From: Demequina sp. NBRC 110055 | GTDB taxonomy: Bacteria > Actinomycetota > Actinomycetes > Actinomycetales > Demequinaceae | Assembly (NCBI RefSeq): GCF_002090135.1 | Contig: NZ_BBRL01000004.1 | Span: forward strand, 744,001 to 808,000 | Reading direction: 5' to 3' | Length of the DNA stretch: 64,000 bases | Shown here: positions 33,601 to 40,605 of the stretch, in pieces | Numbering within the stretch: position 1 is the stretch's first letter | Layout of the letters: each line of letters begins with the position of its first letter | The notes under the pieces: generated by a model | What the model saw: only the letters and a program-made list of their open reading frames with translations | The model's database searches: none | Told to the model about the DNA's origin: nothing | Position numbers and translations under genes: made by a program

Positions 33601-33695
33601 GCGGCCCGTCGGACATGGCACTCCCGCTGGGGATGGCTGCAGCGCTCATCGCGGCGGGCGGCATGGTCCTCATCGGGCGACGCCACCGGGCCTAG
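30672..33695 (+). CDS. secreted BspA-like leucine-rich-repeat surface protein
   Basis: A 1007-residue exported protein. The signal peptide ends near ASAADG (about residue 35). A long Ala/Pro/Glu stretch with VTEPEVTEPEVTE leads into two homologous modules (about 161-424 and 429-733), each built as DGCxYT, GCxDVVVPS, several BspA-type leucine-rich repeats (AFxxAxALTSV), HDGAxGLDC and a bacterial-repeat VTFD...FVGYDP segment. A Pro-rich part, DDPAG repeats and a C-terminal membrane helix with RRHRA tail end it. No LPXTG is present, so anchoring is probably by the helix itself. BspA-type proteins bind host or matrix molecules in other bacteria; the role here is not known. Confidence 0.85.
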   Translation: MSAPMSLARRAGAAAAAVAVLAAAALGGSAASAADGLAAEASPSVTPSASPVPTADAVASPVPEPSAAEGPTDALPVEEPAAQPSEAPVAEAEVTEPEVTEPEVTEAVASDAEPVATEPAPTASALPVEPSPAPKAARLAEPAVASALVEEDDDPRFLGADGCYYTFIAAATQAVISDIEGCTDVVVPSVIEGLSVVTVGLSDPMSDVSTFTSLTLPDSVTVVSRNAFTDATALTSVDLGKGLKHVGADAFRGSAVTSLDIPATVGGTGDRAFAFMDDLTEVVLRGSVLAFQNHTFEGDTALGDVHILDRSPVASFGSSTFNGTSFRLRLLFHDGAMGLDCSGESVTIGGETFTSDCLSDVTFDLGALGTDVRRDLVEGTVIAEGPDVITPPGQRLAGFAPALPYTVGASDVTLVAQFEADIRNAVGEDGCTYTYQLEGTGARVLDITGCADVVVPSSLGGAPVEILGDGDGRVSVAATATSLTVPSTVKVIDARAFQDADELATVNLTDGLTAIEDRAFADADALTSITFPVNLRTIAPRAFEHASALATVDLGLVSSIGTSAFASTALTTLTLPPTLTSTGEQAFAFIPTLTEVTIKGDMTALGNFAFLDDTHLSKVVLHDRADRLGLADQLFSHVPPFEFFVHDGALGLDCDGARAPFSGGVIDPMCLVDVTFDKGPDTFDERWQHVEEGFVIEEGPEAVAPYGTEFVGYDPELPFIVGTEDLVFEAQFGGLTPGDYTPSEDDLTPEAQGGFTIPSSVQAGDLLTLVADPAPTGTPEPEPTGDPEPLALPLALAVAQDEEPPVGDDSEDEPDPNDFMDVVLFSTPVQLDILDAPTEQSFVVRIPADTEPGEHKIAVYTVFGDLFGWQPLTVTAADEPEGSPEDPETPAPGDGDPVGEESPDTETPVSDDDPAGDNDPAGQDDPAGEDGAMGGDTDGGDSGDVEEAAHPVGQVGATSGAADGDASANGLDGLSASGPSDMALPLGMAAALIAAGGMVLIGRRHRA

Positions 33696-33700
33696 CGTGT

Positions 33701-33740
33701 CCCCGTGCGGGCGGCGAGCATTCTCGCCGCCCGCACGGGG
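33701..33740. terminator. strong bidirectional terminator
   Basis: An 18-bp perfect stem (33701-33718 against 33723-33740; the arm begins CCCCGTGCGGGCGGCGAG) with a four-base loop CATT lies in the gap between the leucine-rich-repeat gene and the convergent phosphatase gene. TT follows on the plus side only. Confidence 0.85.
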
Positions 33741-33752
33741 TTCATCGGCCGT

Positions 33753-34577
33753 CTAGTTCATGCGCGCGGTGATGCGCTCGGCGACGGCGTCCCACTCGTT
33801 CGCGCGGGCCACGAGGAACGGCTGGCCGGGCAATTCCGGCCGGTAGTCGGTGCCGTCGAGGTAGCGGGCCACGTAGCCCAGTTCGCGCACAATGGCCACG
33901 CCGGGCGCGTGGTCCCACGGCTTGGCGCGCGACCACAGCAGGAAGTCGTTGGTGCCGTTCGCGAGGTCCCAATAGTCCCAGCCCGCACACATGCGCGGGG
34001 GTACCACCTCGCCCACGTCCTCGGCGAGTCCCGCGACGCCTTCGGCCAGGCCGCCGGGAAGGAACCGGGCGATCGCCACACCGCGCAGCGCCGACAGCGG
34101 TCGGGCGGGGCCGTCGAACACGGGCAGGGCCTCGGGCTTGCCGCCCTCGCCCCTCACGACCCAGGCGCCCTCGCCACGCTGGGCCCCGAACAGGTCCCCG
34201 GTCTCGGGGTGAAGGATCCAGCCGTCATGCGTCTGTCCGCCCACCACCCGCGCGACCATCACGGCGTAGTCGACCTTCCCGTGCGCGAAGTTCCACGTGC
34301 CGTCCACCGGGTCGACGGTCCACGCCGCGGGCTCGGAGCCCAGCAGGTCGAGCAGCGAAGCGTCGTGCTCGGTCGCCTCCTCGCCGACCACGGCGATGTC
34401 CTCGATCTCACGCAACAGGGGAGTGAGGGCCCGCTCGGCCTCGACGTCGGCGACCGTGACCAGGTCGTGGGGGCCGGTCTTGGTGGTGATCTCCGCGTCG
34501 GCCAGGGAGCGGAATCGGGGGCGGATCACGTCGTCCGCAATGCGGCGCATGAGGGTCTCGACGGCTTCGCTGTTCAC
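33753..34577 (-). CDS. inositol-monophosphatase-family phosphatase
   Basis: A 274-residue Mg2+-dependent phosphatase. Metal-binding motifs are VVGEEATEHD, VDPVDGTWNFAHG and the C-terminal AKPWDHAPG. The family includes inositol monophosphatase, fructose-1,6-bisphosphatase and histidinol phosphatase (HisN); the actinobacterial relatives include both inositol and histidinol types and the sequence alone does not separate them. The start is GTG at 34577, six bases after CACGAT on the minus strand (leaderless). It sits downstream of the flippase gene with a 60-bp gap on the same strand. Confidence 0.87.
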   Translation of the reverse strand: MNSEAVETLMRRIADDVIRPRFRSLADAEITTKTGPHDLVTVADVEAERALTPLLREIEDIAVVGEEATEHDASLLDLLGSEPAAWTVDPVDGTWNFAHGKVDYAVMVARVVGGQTHDGWILHPETGDLFGAQRGEGAWVVRGEGGKPEALPVFDGPARPLSALRGVAIARFLPGGLAEGVAGLAEDVGEVVPPRMCAGWDYWDLANGTNDFLLWSRAKPWDHAPGVAIVRELGYVARYLDGTDYRPELPGQPFLVARANEWDAVAERITARMN

Positions 34578-34637
34578 GCGTCCATCGTGGCACGCGCGGG
34601 TGACAGCCGGGTGACGGGGTGTGTCGCGAACGCTCGC

Positions 34638-36089
34638 TTAGCCCCTCACCATCGCGACCAGCGAGGTGACGTCCGCGCGCACCCGCGCCAGCGCCACGAA
34701 GGCGACCCCCAGGACGGCGAGCGCGGCCGCCGAACCCAGCAGGAGCATCGGCCATGCGCCCTCAACGAGGGACGATGCTGCCCAGGCGGCCACCGCCGTG
34801 GGGGCGAGAACCGTGAGCGAGACGCGCACGGCATCGGCCATCACCGGCGCAGCCGGGATGCCCACGGCCCGCGCGCCGTCGCGCACTGCGAGCGGCCAAT
34901 AGACCAGCCAGCCCACGCCATTCGCGACCGCGACGCCCATCGCGCCCCACGGAAGGCCGGTAGCGGTGATCGCGACGACGAGCGGGATGGCCCATGCGTT
35001 GAACCGCAGGCCGGCCTGCGCCGAGCCGCCGCCCATGTGCAGCCACTGGACGGTCAGCCCGAACGCGCGCACGATCCCTCCGAGGGCGAGCACCCTCAGC
35101 AGCGGCACCGCCGCCTCCCAGCCGGACCCGAACACCACAGCGACCACGGGTTCGGCGAGCGCCGCCAGCAGCGCGAACAACAGCCCGGTGCCATAGGTCG
35201 CGAGCTGCTGGGCGCGCCGGTAATACGAGGCGAGGCGCTCGCGGTCGTCGCGCACCCGTGTCAGCACCGGCAGCGCCACACGCTTCATCTGGTCGATGGT
35301 GAGGCCCAGTGGCAGCAACACCAGTTGCTGGGCGCGGTCGAACAGGCCCACCTGGGTGGGCGGGGCGACGAGGCCGAGCATGGGCGCCGTGACGTAGCGG
35401 CCTGTCTGGCCCAGCACGTTGATGCCCAGCAGGTGGCGCGCGTTGCGGATCAGGGCGCGCTCGTCGGCGCCCAGGCGGTGGGGCCGGCCGGGAAGCCAGC
35501 GCCCGACGATCGCGAGCAGGATGAGCTCGATCGCGGGCATCGACAGGGTCTGGACGACGAGCGCCTCGATGCCTCCGCCGCCTGCCGCCACCGCGATGGC
35601 GAGCGCGAAGCTCGTGACGGTGGCGACGGTGCCGACGGCCGCGACGGCGACGAACCGCAGCTGGCGTGCGAGATGGAGTTGGAAGATGCCGAGCGCGGAG
35701 CCCATGACCGGTGCGAGCGCGAGCCAGCGCAGCACGGGTTCGAGCTGCGGCTCGCCCCACAGGTTCGCGATGAGCGGCGCGGCCAGAGCGATGACGCCGC
35801 CCACGACCACGCCGAAGGCGAGCGACAGAAAGAACAGCGTGGACTGTGCGCGCCGGGAGATCTCGGCTGCCCCGGCGATCGCCATGGGGAGGCCCAGTGT
35901 GGTGACCGCGACCGCGAAGGTGGAAAAGCCGGTGGCGATAGCCATGAGTCCGTAGATCTCGGGCGTCAGCAGGCGCGCCAACACGGCGAGGCCCACCACC
36001 CGTGTCGCGACCATGACGACCTGGCCCGCGAGGGTCACCACGGCGCCGCGAGCGCCGGAGGTGGCGAGCGCGGGCTCGGGTCCTGACAC
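34638..36089 (-). CDS. polysaccharide flippase, Wzx/WzxC-like
   Basis: A 483-residue MOP-superfamily transporter with about 14 helices. The N-terminal LLTPEIYGLMAIATG and the central QTGRYVTAPMLGL / VGLFDRAQQLVLLPLG are typical of the lipopolysaccharide/teichuronic-acid flippase group (Polysacc_synt_3). It should move lipid-linked glycans across the membrane. No glycosyltransferase cluster is adjacent, so it is an isolated flippase. GAGGAG before the GTG fixes the start. It is divergent from topA with a 173-bp gap. Confidence 0.85.
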   Translation of the reverse strand: MSGPEPALATSGARGAVVTLAGQVVMVATRVVGLAVLARLLTPEIYGLMAIATGFSTFAVAVTTLGLPMAIAGAAEISRRAQSTLFFLSLAFGVVVGGVIALAAPLIANLWGEPQLEPVLRWLALAPVMGSALGIFQLHLARQLRFVAVAAVGTVATVTSFALAIAVAAGGGGIEALVVQTLSMPAIELILLAIVGRWLPGRPHRLGADERALIRNARHLLGINVLGQTGRYVTAPMLGLVAPPTQVGLFDRAQQLVLLPLGLTIDQMKRVALPVLTRVRDDRERLASYYRRAQQLATYGTGLLFALLAALAEPVVAVVFGSGWEAAVPLLRVLALGGIVRAFGLTVQWLHMGGGSAQAGLRFNAWAIPLVVAITATGLPWGAMGVAVANGVGWLVYWPLAVRDGARAVGIPAAPVMADAVRVSLTVLAPTAVAAWAASSLVEGAWPMLLLGSAAALAVLGVAFVALARVRADVTSLVAMVRG

Positions 36090-36170
36090 GGTGCTCCTCG
36101 GGGTGGGTGAGGTGGTGCTGGTGATGCTACTCGGAGCCGTGACGGCGGGGCCGCGAGGAACCCGTCCCGA

Positions 36171-36198
36171 TAGACACCCGTTGACCCGTATGTATTCT
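36171..36198 (+). promoter_or_regulatory. probable topA promoter
   Basis: TAGACA (36171-36176) and TATTCT (36193-36198) are 16 bp apart, about 65 bp before the topA ATG. TTGACC at 36181 and TTGACA at 36216 are further -35-like sequences and could serve alternative promoters. A supercoiling-responsive promoter is expected here from knowledge of topA; nothing in the sequence proves it. Confidence 0.5.
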
Positions 36199-36262
36199 GT
36201 GAGCGTCTCGCCCCCTTGACACGGCGCGAAAAACTCTCCCCAACGTCGTTAGGCAGGAACCC

Positions 36263-38926
36263 ATGGCACACAAGCTCGTCATCGTCGAGTCGCCAACCAA
36301 GGCGGGCACGATCGGCGGCTACCTCGGCTCCGACTACGACGTCGTGTCCTCCGTGGGTCACATTCGCGACATCCCCGAGCCCAAGGAGATGCCCGCCGAG
36401 GTCAAGAAGGGCCCCTACGGCAAGTACGGCGTCGACATCGACAACGACTTCGACCCCTACTACCAGGTGTCGGTGCGCTCGAAGAAGATCGTGAGCGACA
36501 TCAAGAAGAAGCTCAAGGACGCCGACGAGCTCTACCTCGCCACTGATGAGGACCGCGAGGGAGAGGCCATCGCGTGGCACTTGCTCGAGGTGCTGAAGCC
36601 GAAGGTACCTGTCAAGCGCCTGGCCTTCCACGAGATCACCCGCGAGGGCATCAACCGTGCGCTCGCCGCGCCGCGCGAGATCGACATGGAGATGGTCGAG
36701 GCGCAGGAGACCCGCCGCATCCTCGACCGCCTGTACGGCTGGGACATGTCCGACGTGATGCGCCGCAAGGTGGGCCAGGGCTCCTCCGCGGGCCGCGTCC
36801 AGTCGGTCGCGCTGCGCCTGGTGGTGGACCGCGAGCGTGAGCGCATGGCCTTCCAGTCCGCCGAGTATTGGGACCTCACGGCGCGCTTCACGGCCACTCA
36901 GGGCGCCGATGCCGGCGTCGCCTTTGTGGGCCGCCTGTCCAAGGTCGACGGCAAGCGTGTCGCGTCGGGCAAGGACTTCGACGACCGCGGCGTGCTCACC
37001 TCGGACAAGGTCCACCACGTCACCGCCGGCGAGGCCGGCGCGATCGCGGCGGGACTGGCCCACGCCGCGTTCTCCGTGGTCGACGTCACGTCCAAGCCCT
37101 ACAAGAAGCGCCCCGCCGCGCCGTTCATCACCTCGTCGCTGATCCAGGAGGCCTCGCGCAAGCTGGGCCTCGGTGCGCGCCAGGCGATGGGAGTGGCGCA
37201 GGCCCTGTACCAGCAGGGTTACATCACCTATATGCGTTCGGACTCGCCGGTGTTGTCGAGCGAGGCGATCAAGGCCGCGCGCTCGCAGGCCATCGACCTG
37301 TTCGGCCCCGACGCCGTTCCCACGTCGCCGCGCATCTACGCCTCCGCCGACTCGAACGCGCAGGAGGCGCACGAGGCGATCCGCCCCGCCGGCGACAAGT
37401 TCCGCACGCCGGACTCGCTGCGCGCCCGCCTGCGCGGCGACGAGTTCCGCATGTACGAGATGATCTGGAAGCGCACCCTGGCGTCCCAGATGGCCGATGC
37501 CGTGGGCACCACCTCGACGATCACCGTCGGGGCGCAGTCGTCCGGCGGGCATCGCGTCGAGTTCACCAAGTCCGGCACGATTCTGACGGCGCCCGGCTTC
37601 CGCGCGCTGTACGTCGAGTCCACCGAGAAGGCCCGCTACGACGACGACGAGGGCAAGCAGCCCGCCGACGGCGAGTCGCGCCTGCCGCAGGTTGCTGCTG
37701 GGGACGCCTTGGACGCGACTGACCTCGAGGCGCTGACCCACGCGACTAACCCGCCGCCGCGTTACACGCAGGGCGCGATGATCAAGGAGCTCGAGGACCG
37801 CAAGCTGGGCCGTCCCTCGACGTATGCCTCGACCGTGGACGTCATCATCAACCGCGGCTACGTGCGCATCGACAAGCGTGCGCTGGTGCCGACCTGGCTG
37901 GCGTTCTCGATCGTGGGCCTGCTCGAGGAGCACTTCCCGTCGCTCGTCGACTACGGATTCACGGCGGAGATGGAGGCGGGGCTCGACCGCATCGCCTCGG
38001 GCGAGCGCTCCATGAAGGACTGGCTGCGCGAGTTCTACTTCGGCGGCGAGGGCGCGGCCCAGGAGGGGCTGCGCGAGCTGCTCGACAACCTGGGCGAGAT
38101 TGACGCGCGTGCGGTCAACACGTTCGAGATCGGCGACGGCATCGCGGCGCGCAACGGCCGCTACGGCGCGTACATCGAGCGTGACAAGGACGGCGAGCAG
38201 CAGCGCGCGTCCATCCCCGAGGAGTTGGCTCCCGACGAGCTGACGGTCGCGAAGGCCGAGGAGCTGTTCGCGAACCAGGGCGGCGACGAGCGGTCCCTGG
38301 GTCAGCACCCGGAGTCGGGCTACGAGATCGTCGCCAAGGGCGGACGCTACGGCCCGTACGTGACGGAGGTGCTGCCGGAGGATGCGAAGGGCAAGCCCAA
38401 GACGGCGTCGCTGTTTAAGGACATGTACCTCGAGACGGTGACACTCGAGGATGCGCTGAAGCTGATGAGCCTGCCGCGCGTGGTGGGCGTCGCCGAGGAC
38501 GGCGAGGAGATCACGGCGCAAAACGGCCGCTATGGCCCGTACCTCAAGAAGGGCACGGACTCGCGCACCATCGAGTCGGAGCAGCAGCTGCTCGACATCA
38601 CGCTCGAGGAGGCGCTGGCGATCTACGCGCAGCCCAAGCGTGGCCGCGGCCGCACCGCGGCTCCACCGCTGAAGGCGTTCGGCAACGACCCCGTCTCGGG
38701 CAAGCCCGTGGTGATCAAGGACGGCCGCTTCGGTCCCTACGTCACCGACGGCGAGACCAACGCGACCATCCCGCGCGGTGAAGAGGTCGACGGCGTGGAC
38801 GAGGCCCGTGCGTTCGAGCTCATCGCGGACAAGCGCGCCAAGGGCCCGGCCAAGAAGCGCACGCCTGCCCGCAAGCCGGCGGCCAAGAAGGCTCCCGCGA
38901 AGAAGGCCGCGCCCAAGAAGAAGTAG
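36263..38926 (+). CDS. topA: DNA topoisomerase I
   Basis: An 887-residue type IA topoisomerase that relaxes negative supercoils. The TOPRIM domain has VESPTKAGTIGGYLG and ATDEDREGEAIAW; the catalytic Tyr is Y323 in YITYMRSDS. After the core come four copies of the GRYGPYV-type topoisomerase C-repeat that replaces zinc fingers in actinobacteria (about residues 625-845), and a Lys/Ala-rich tail (AKKAPAKKAAPKKK) typical of the group, which raises processivity. AGGCAGGA before the ATG is the ribosome-binding site. In relatives topA is followed closely by tmk and holB; here those genes are 24 kb away. Confidence 0.97.
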   Translation: MAHKLVIVESPTKAGTIGGYLGSDYDVVSSVGHIRDIPEPKEMPAEVKKGPYGKYGVDIDNDFDPYYQVSVRSKKIVSDIKKKLKDADELYLATDEDREGEAIAWHLLEVLKPKVPVKRLAFHEITREGINRALAAPREIDMEMVEAQETRRILDRLYGWDMSDVMRRKVGQGSSAGRVQSVALRLVVDRERERMAFQSAEYWDLTARFTATQGADAGVAFVGRLSKVDGKRVASGKDFDDRGVLTSDKVHHVTAGEAGAIAAGLAHAAFSVVDVTSKPYKKRPAAPFITSSLIQEASRKLGLGARQAMGVAQALYQQGYITYMRSDSPVLSSEAIKAARSQAIDLFGPDAVPTSPRIYASADSNAQEAHEAIRPAGDKFRTPDSLRARLRGDEFRMYEMIWKRTLASQMADAVGTTSTITVGAQSSGGHRVEFTKSGTILTAPGFRALYVESTEKARYDDDEGKQPADGESRLPQVAAGDALDATDLEALTHATNPPPRYTQGAMIKELEDRKLGRPSTYASTVDVIINRGYVRIDKRALVPTWLAFSIVGLLEEHFPSLVDYGFTAEMEAGLDRIASGERSMKDWLREFYFGGEGAAQEGLRELLDNLGEIDARAVNTFEIGDGIAARNGRYGAYIERDKDGEQQRASIPEELAPDELTVAKAEELFANQGGDERSLGQHPESGYEIVAKGGRYGPYVTEVLPEDAKGKPKTASLFKDMYLETVTLEDALKLMSLPRVVGVAEDGEEITAQNGRYGPYLKKGTDSRTIESEQQLLDITLEEALAIYAQPKRGRGRTAAPPLKAFGNDPVSGKPVVIKDGRFGPYVTDGETNATIPRGEEVDGVDEARAFELIADKRAKGPAKKRTPARKPAAKKAPAKKAAPKKK

Positions 38927-38938
38927 CGCCACCACCCG

Positions 38939-39044
38939 CGTCGGTTTGGCCCACAGGTGTGACCTGTGGGGTTGATGTGACACGTGCGACCGTCGCATGT
39001 GTCACAGGAGTCGCCATGAGTCCCATCCGTGGGCTAAACCGACG
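38939..39044. repeat. nested inverted repeats between topA and the DUF998 gene
   Basis: Three inverted repeats occupy the gap of the convergent genes. The outer arms are CGTCGGTTTGGCCCAC (38939-38954) and its near-perfect complement at 39029-39044, which runs into the stop of the downstream gene. Inside are CCCACAGGT / ACCTGTGGG (38950-38958, 38962-38970) and a 31-bp almost perfect palindrome (38976-39006, arms TGTGACACGTGCGAC). None has a T-run. Together they may act as a bidirectional terminator or be a REP-like element. Confidence 0.7.
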
Positions 39045-39696
39045 GCGAGGGTGAGGGGCGCTGTGGTGTCTTGCTCGCTGCGCGGTTCAGCGTCCAGCCC
39101 AGATGGGCCAGCCAGCAGGGCATGACCAGGACGGCGAGCGCTCGCTCCCACCATCCAAAGCCCTCGCCCACCTGCGCCCCCCACACCATGGCGGCGAGGC
39201 CGAGGGAGAGAACCGAGACGGCAAAGATCACCTGCGCGGTCGCGAGGCGGTGCCACGTAGGGGTGCGTGCGAAGGTCAGCGCGGCGGCGATCCCGAAGGC
39301 GACCAGACCCGCCCAGGCGACGACTCCGCCTGCCGTGTGCATGGTGTCGCCGACGGGGAACACTCCGGCGAAAACCAGGCCGGTGCCGACGGCCAGGAGG
39401 ATGGTGCGGAGGACGCGTGCGCCCGCCACGCCATGCAGGGCGCGTCGCAGCGCGATGCCCACACCCATCCAGCCGAACCCGACGATCGCGAAGCCCGCCT
39501 GCATGAGCCACTCCAGGTCCCCTGCGGCGTAGTCGCCCATCGCCGAGCAGCAGGGATCGAGGTCGTCGCGCACCACGTGCAGCGTGAGCACGACGGCCAC
39601 CCAGATGGTCCCGGTGTACATCCCCGCGAGGCCCAGCGCCGCAACCGAGAGCGGCACGCGGCCGGTGGTGCGTGGGGAGAGCGTCGTTGCCTCCAT
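39034..39696 (-). CDS. DUF998 family membrane protein, copy 1
   Basis: A 220-residue protein with about six helices. The conserved landmarks of DUF998 are CCSAMGDYAAGDLEWLMQAGF, FPVGDTMHTAGG and EGFGWWERALAVLVMPCW. The family has no proved function. A paralogue with the same GFGWWxRAL ending lies on the same strand at 47186, on the far side of the sigma-factor array. GAGGGGG before the ATG supports the start. Confidence 0.8.
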   Translation of the reverse strand: MEATTLSPRTTGRVPLSVAALGLAGMYTGTIWVAVVLTLHVVRDDLDPCCSAMGDYAAGDLEWLMQAGFAIVGFGWMGVGIALRRALHGVAGARVLRTILLAVGTGLVFAGVFPVGDTMHTAGGVVAWAGLVAFGIAAALTFARTPTWHRLATAQVIFAVSVLSLGLAAMVWGAQVGEGFGWWERALAVLVMPCWLAHLGWTLNRAASKTPQRPSPSPSV

Positions 39697-39846
39697 GACG
39701 GCCCCCTCTCGAGGATGCCTGTGTTTCCAGATTACGCCTGGTGACGGCGACCGGAGCGGCGCCTCGAATTGCTCTCGCTCGGGCCTCGCGAGTCGGTGCT
39801 AGCCGGGTGAGACACCGGTCGTCTAGGGTGGCCGCCAGGGGGTTTC

Positions 39847-40605
39847 ATGACGAGGGTCGAGAACGCGGTCACGACGCTGTACCGCGACCCGACGTTGGCC
39901 GGTCTGGCGTTCGCGCTGACCGGCTCGGTCGAGGGTGCGACGGCGCTCATGCGCGCCGCGGCGCCGCGAGCGGTGGCGCGTGGATGGAGGCTTTCGCGCG
40001 GTCTCCAGGCGCGCATGCGCGACGCCCTCGCCGTCGTTGCATGCGAGCGATGGCGGTCGGGAGGGCTCGCCGAACCGAACCCGGCGGCCGAGGGCGACAT
40101 CGCGAGCTCGACGTTTGCGCCTCCTTCCCCTGCCGCCGCGCAGGAGTCGGCGACCGCGCCGCACGCCGCACAACCCTCTGGCCGAGAGGGCGCTCCGGCC
40201 CCGGAGGCCTCCTCCCACAACCCTTACGCGCCTCCGACACCGGGGTCCGCCGCTCCTGGGCTGCGTGCGGAGCAAGCGGCCGCGCCGGCACCGGTACCGC
40301 AGGTCGCGCCCGTCTCGCCCGAGCCAAATGACGTGAGCGCGCCGGTCTCGTCGCCGCCCGAGCCCTCGGCCCGTGCGTCGCTGTCCGACCTCGACCTCGC
40401 CATCGCGGCCCTACCCGACGACATCCGCCTCGCGATGGCGCTGCACTATCGACTGGACCGTGATGCGCGCGCCATCGCTCGCTCCATGCGTCTTGGGCGC
40501 GACGAGGTCATCGAGCTGCTCGCGTTGGGGCGCTCGCGGTTAGCCTCGAAGCTCGGCACCAGCGAGCAGGACGTCGAGCGCCTGGTCGTCACGGGCTCCG
40601 CGTGA
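39847..40605 (+). CDS. divergent sigma-factor-like protein with long Ala/Pro linker
   Basis: A 252-residue protein whose C-terminal 60 residues fit sigma region 4 (AIAALPDDIRLAMALHYRLDRDARAIARSM ... DEVIELLALGRSRL). The first 75 residues (LAFALTGSVEGATALMRAA) align with region 2 of the neighbouring SigE-family proteins but lack their conserved DLVQDAxVKxF and RR/DR core. About 110 residues rich in Ala, Pro and Ser separate the two, against a few tens in normal family members. It may be a degenerate sigma factor, an anti-sigma-like decoy, or active with altered specificity. AGGGGG five bases before the ATG sets the start. It is coupled to two membrane partners. Confidence 0.7.
   Translation: MTRVENAVTTLYRDPTLAGLAFALTGSVEGATALMRAAAPRAVARGWRLSRGLQARMRDALAVVACERWRSGGLAEPNPAAEGDIASSTFAPPSPAAAQESATAPHAAQPSGREGAPAPEASSHNPYAPPTPGSAAPGLRAEQAAAPAPVPQVAPVSPEPNDVSAPVSSPPEPSARASLSDLDLAIAALPDDIRLAMALHYRLDRDARAIARSMRLGRDEVIELLALGRSRLASKLGTSEQDVERLVVTGSA

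Noticed and set aside
36035-38998. A 987-codon open frame antisense to topA
   Set aside because: Same shadow pattern; topA is certain on the opposite strand.
38976-39006. The palindrome TGTGACAC...GTGTCACA as a CRP site
   Set aside because: The half-sites are 21 bp apart, not 6, and it lies between two gene ends rather than in a promoter.
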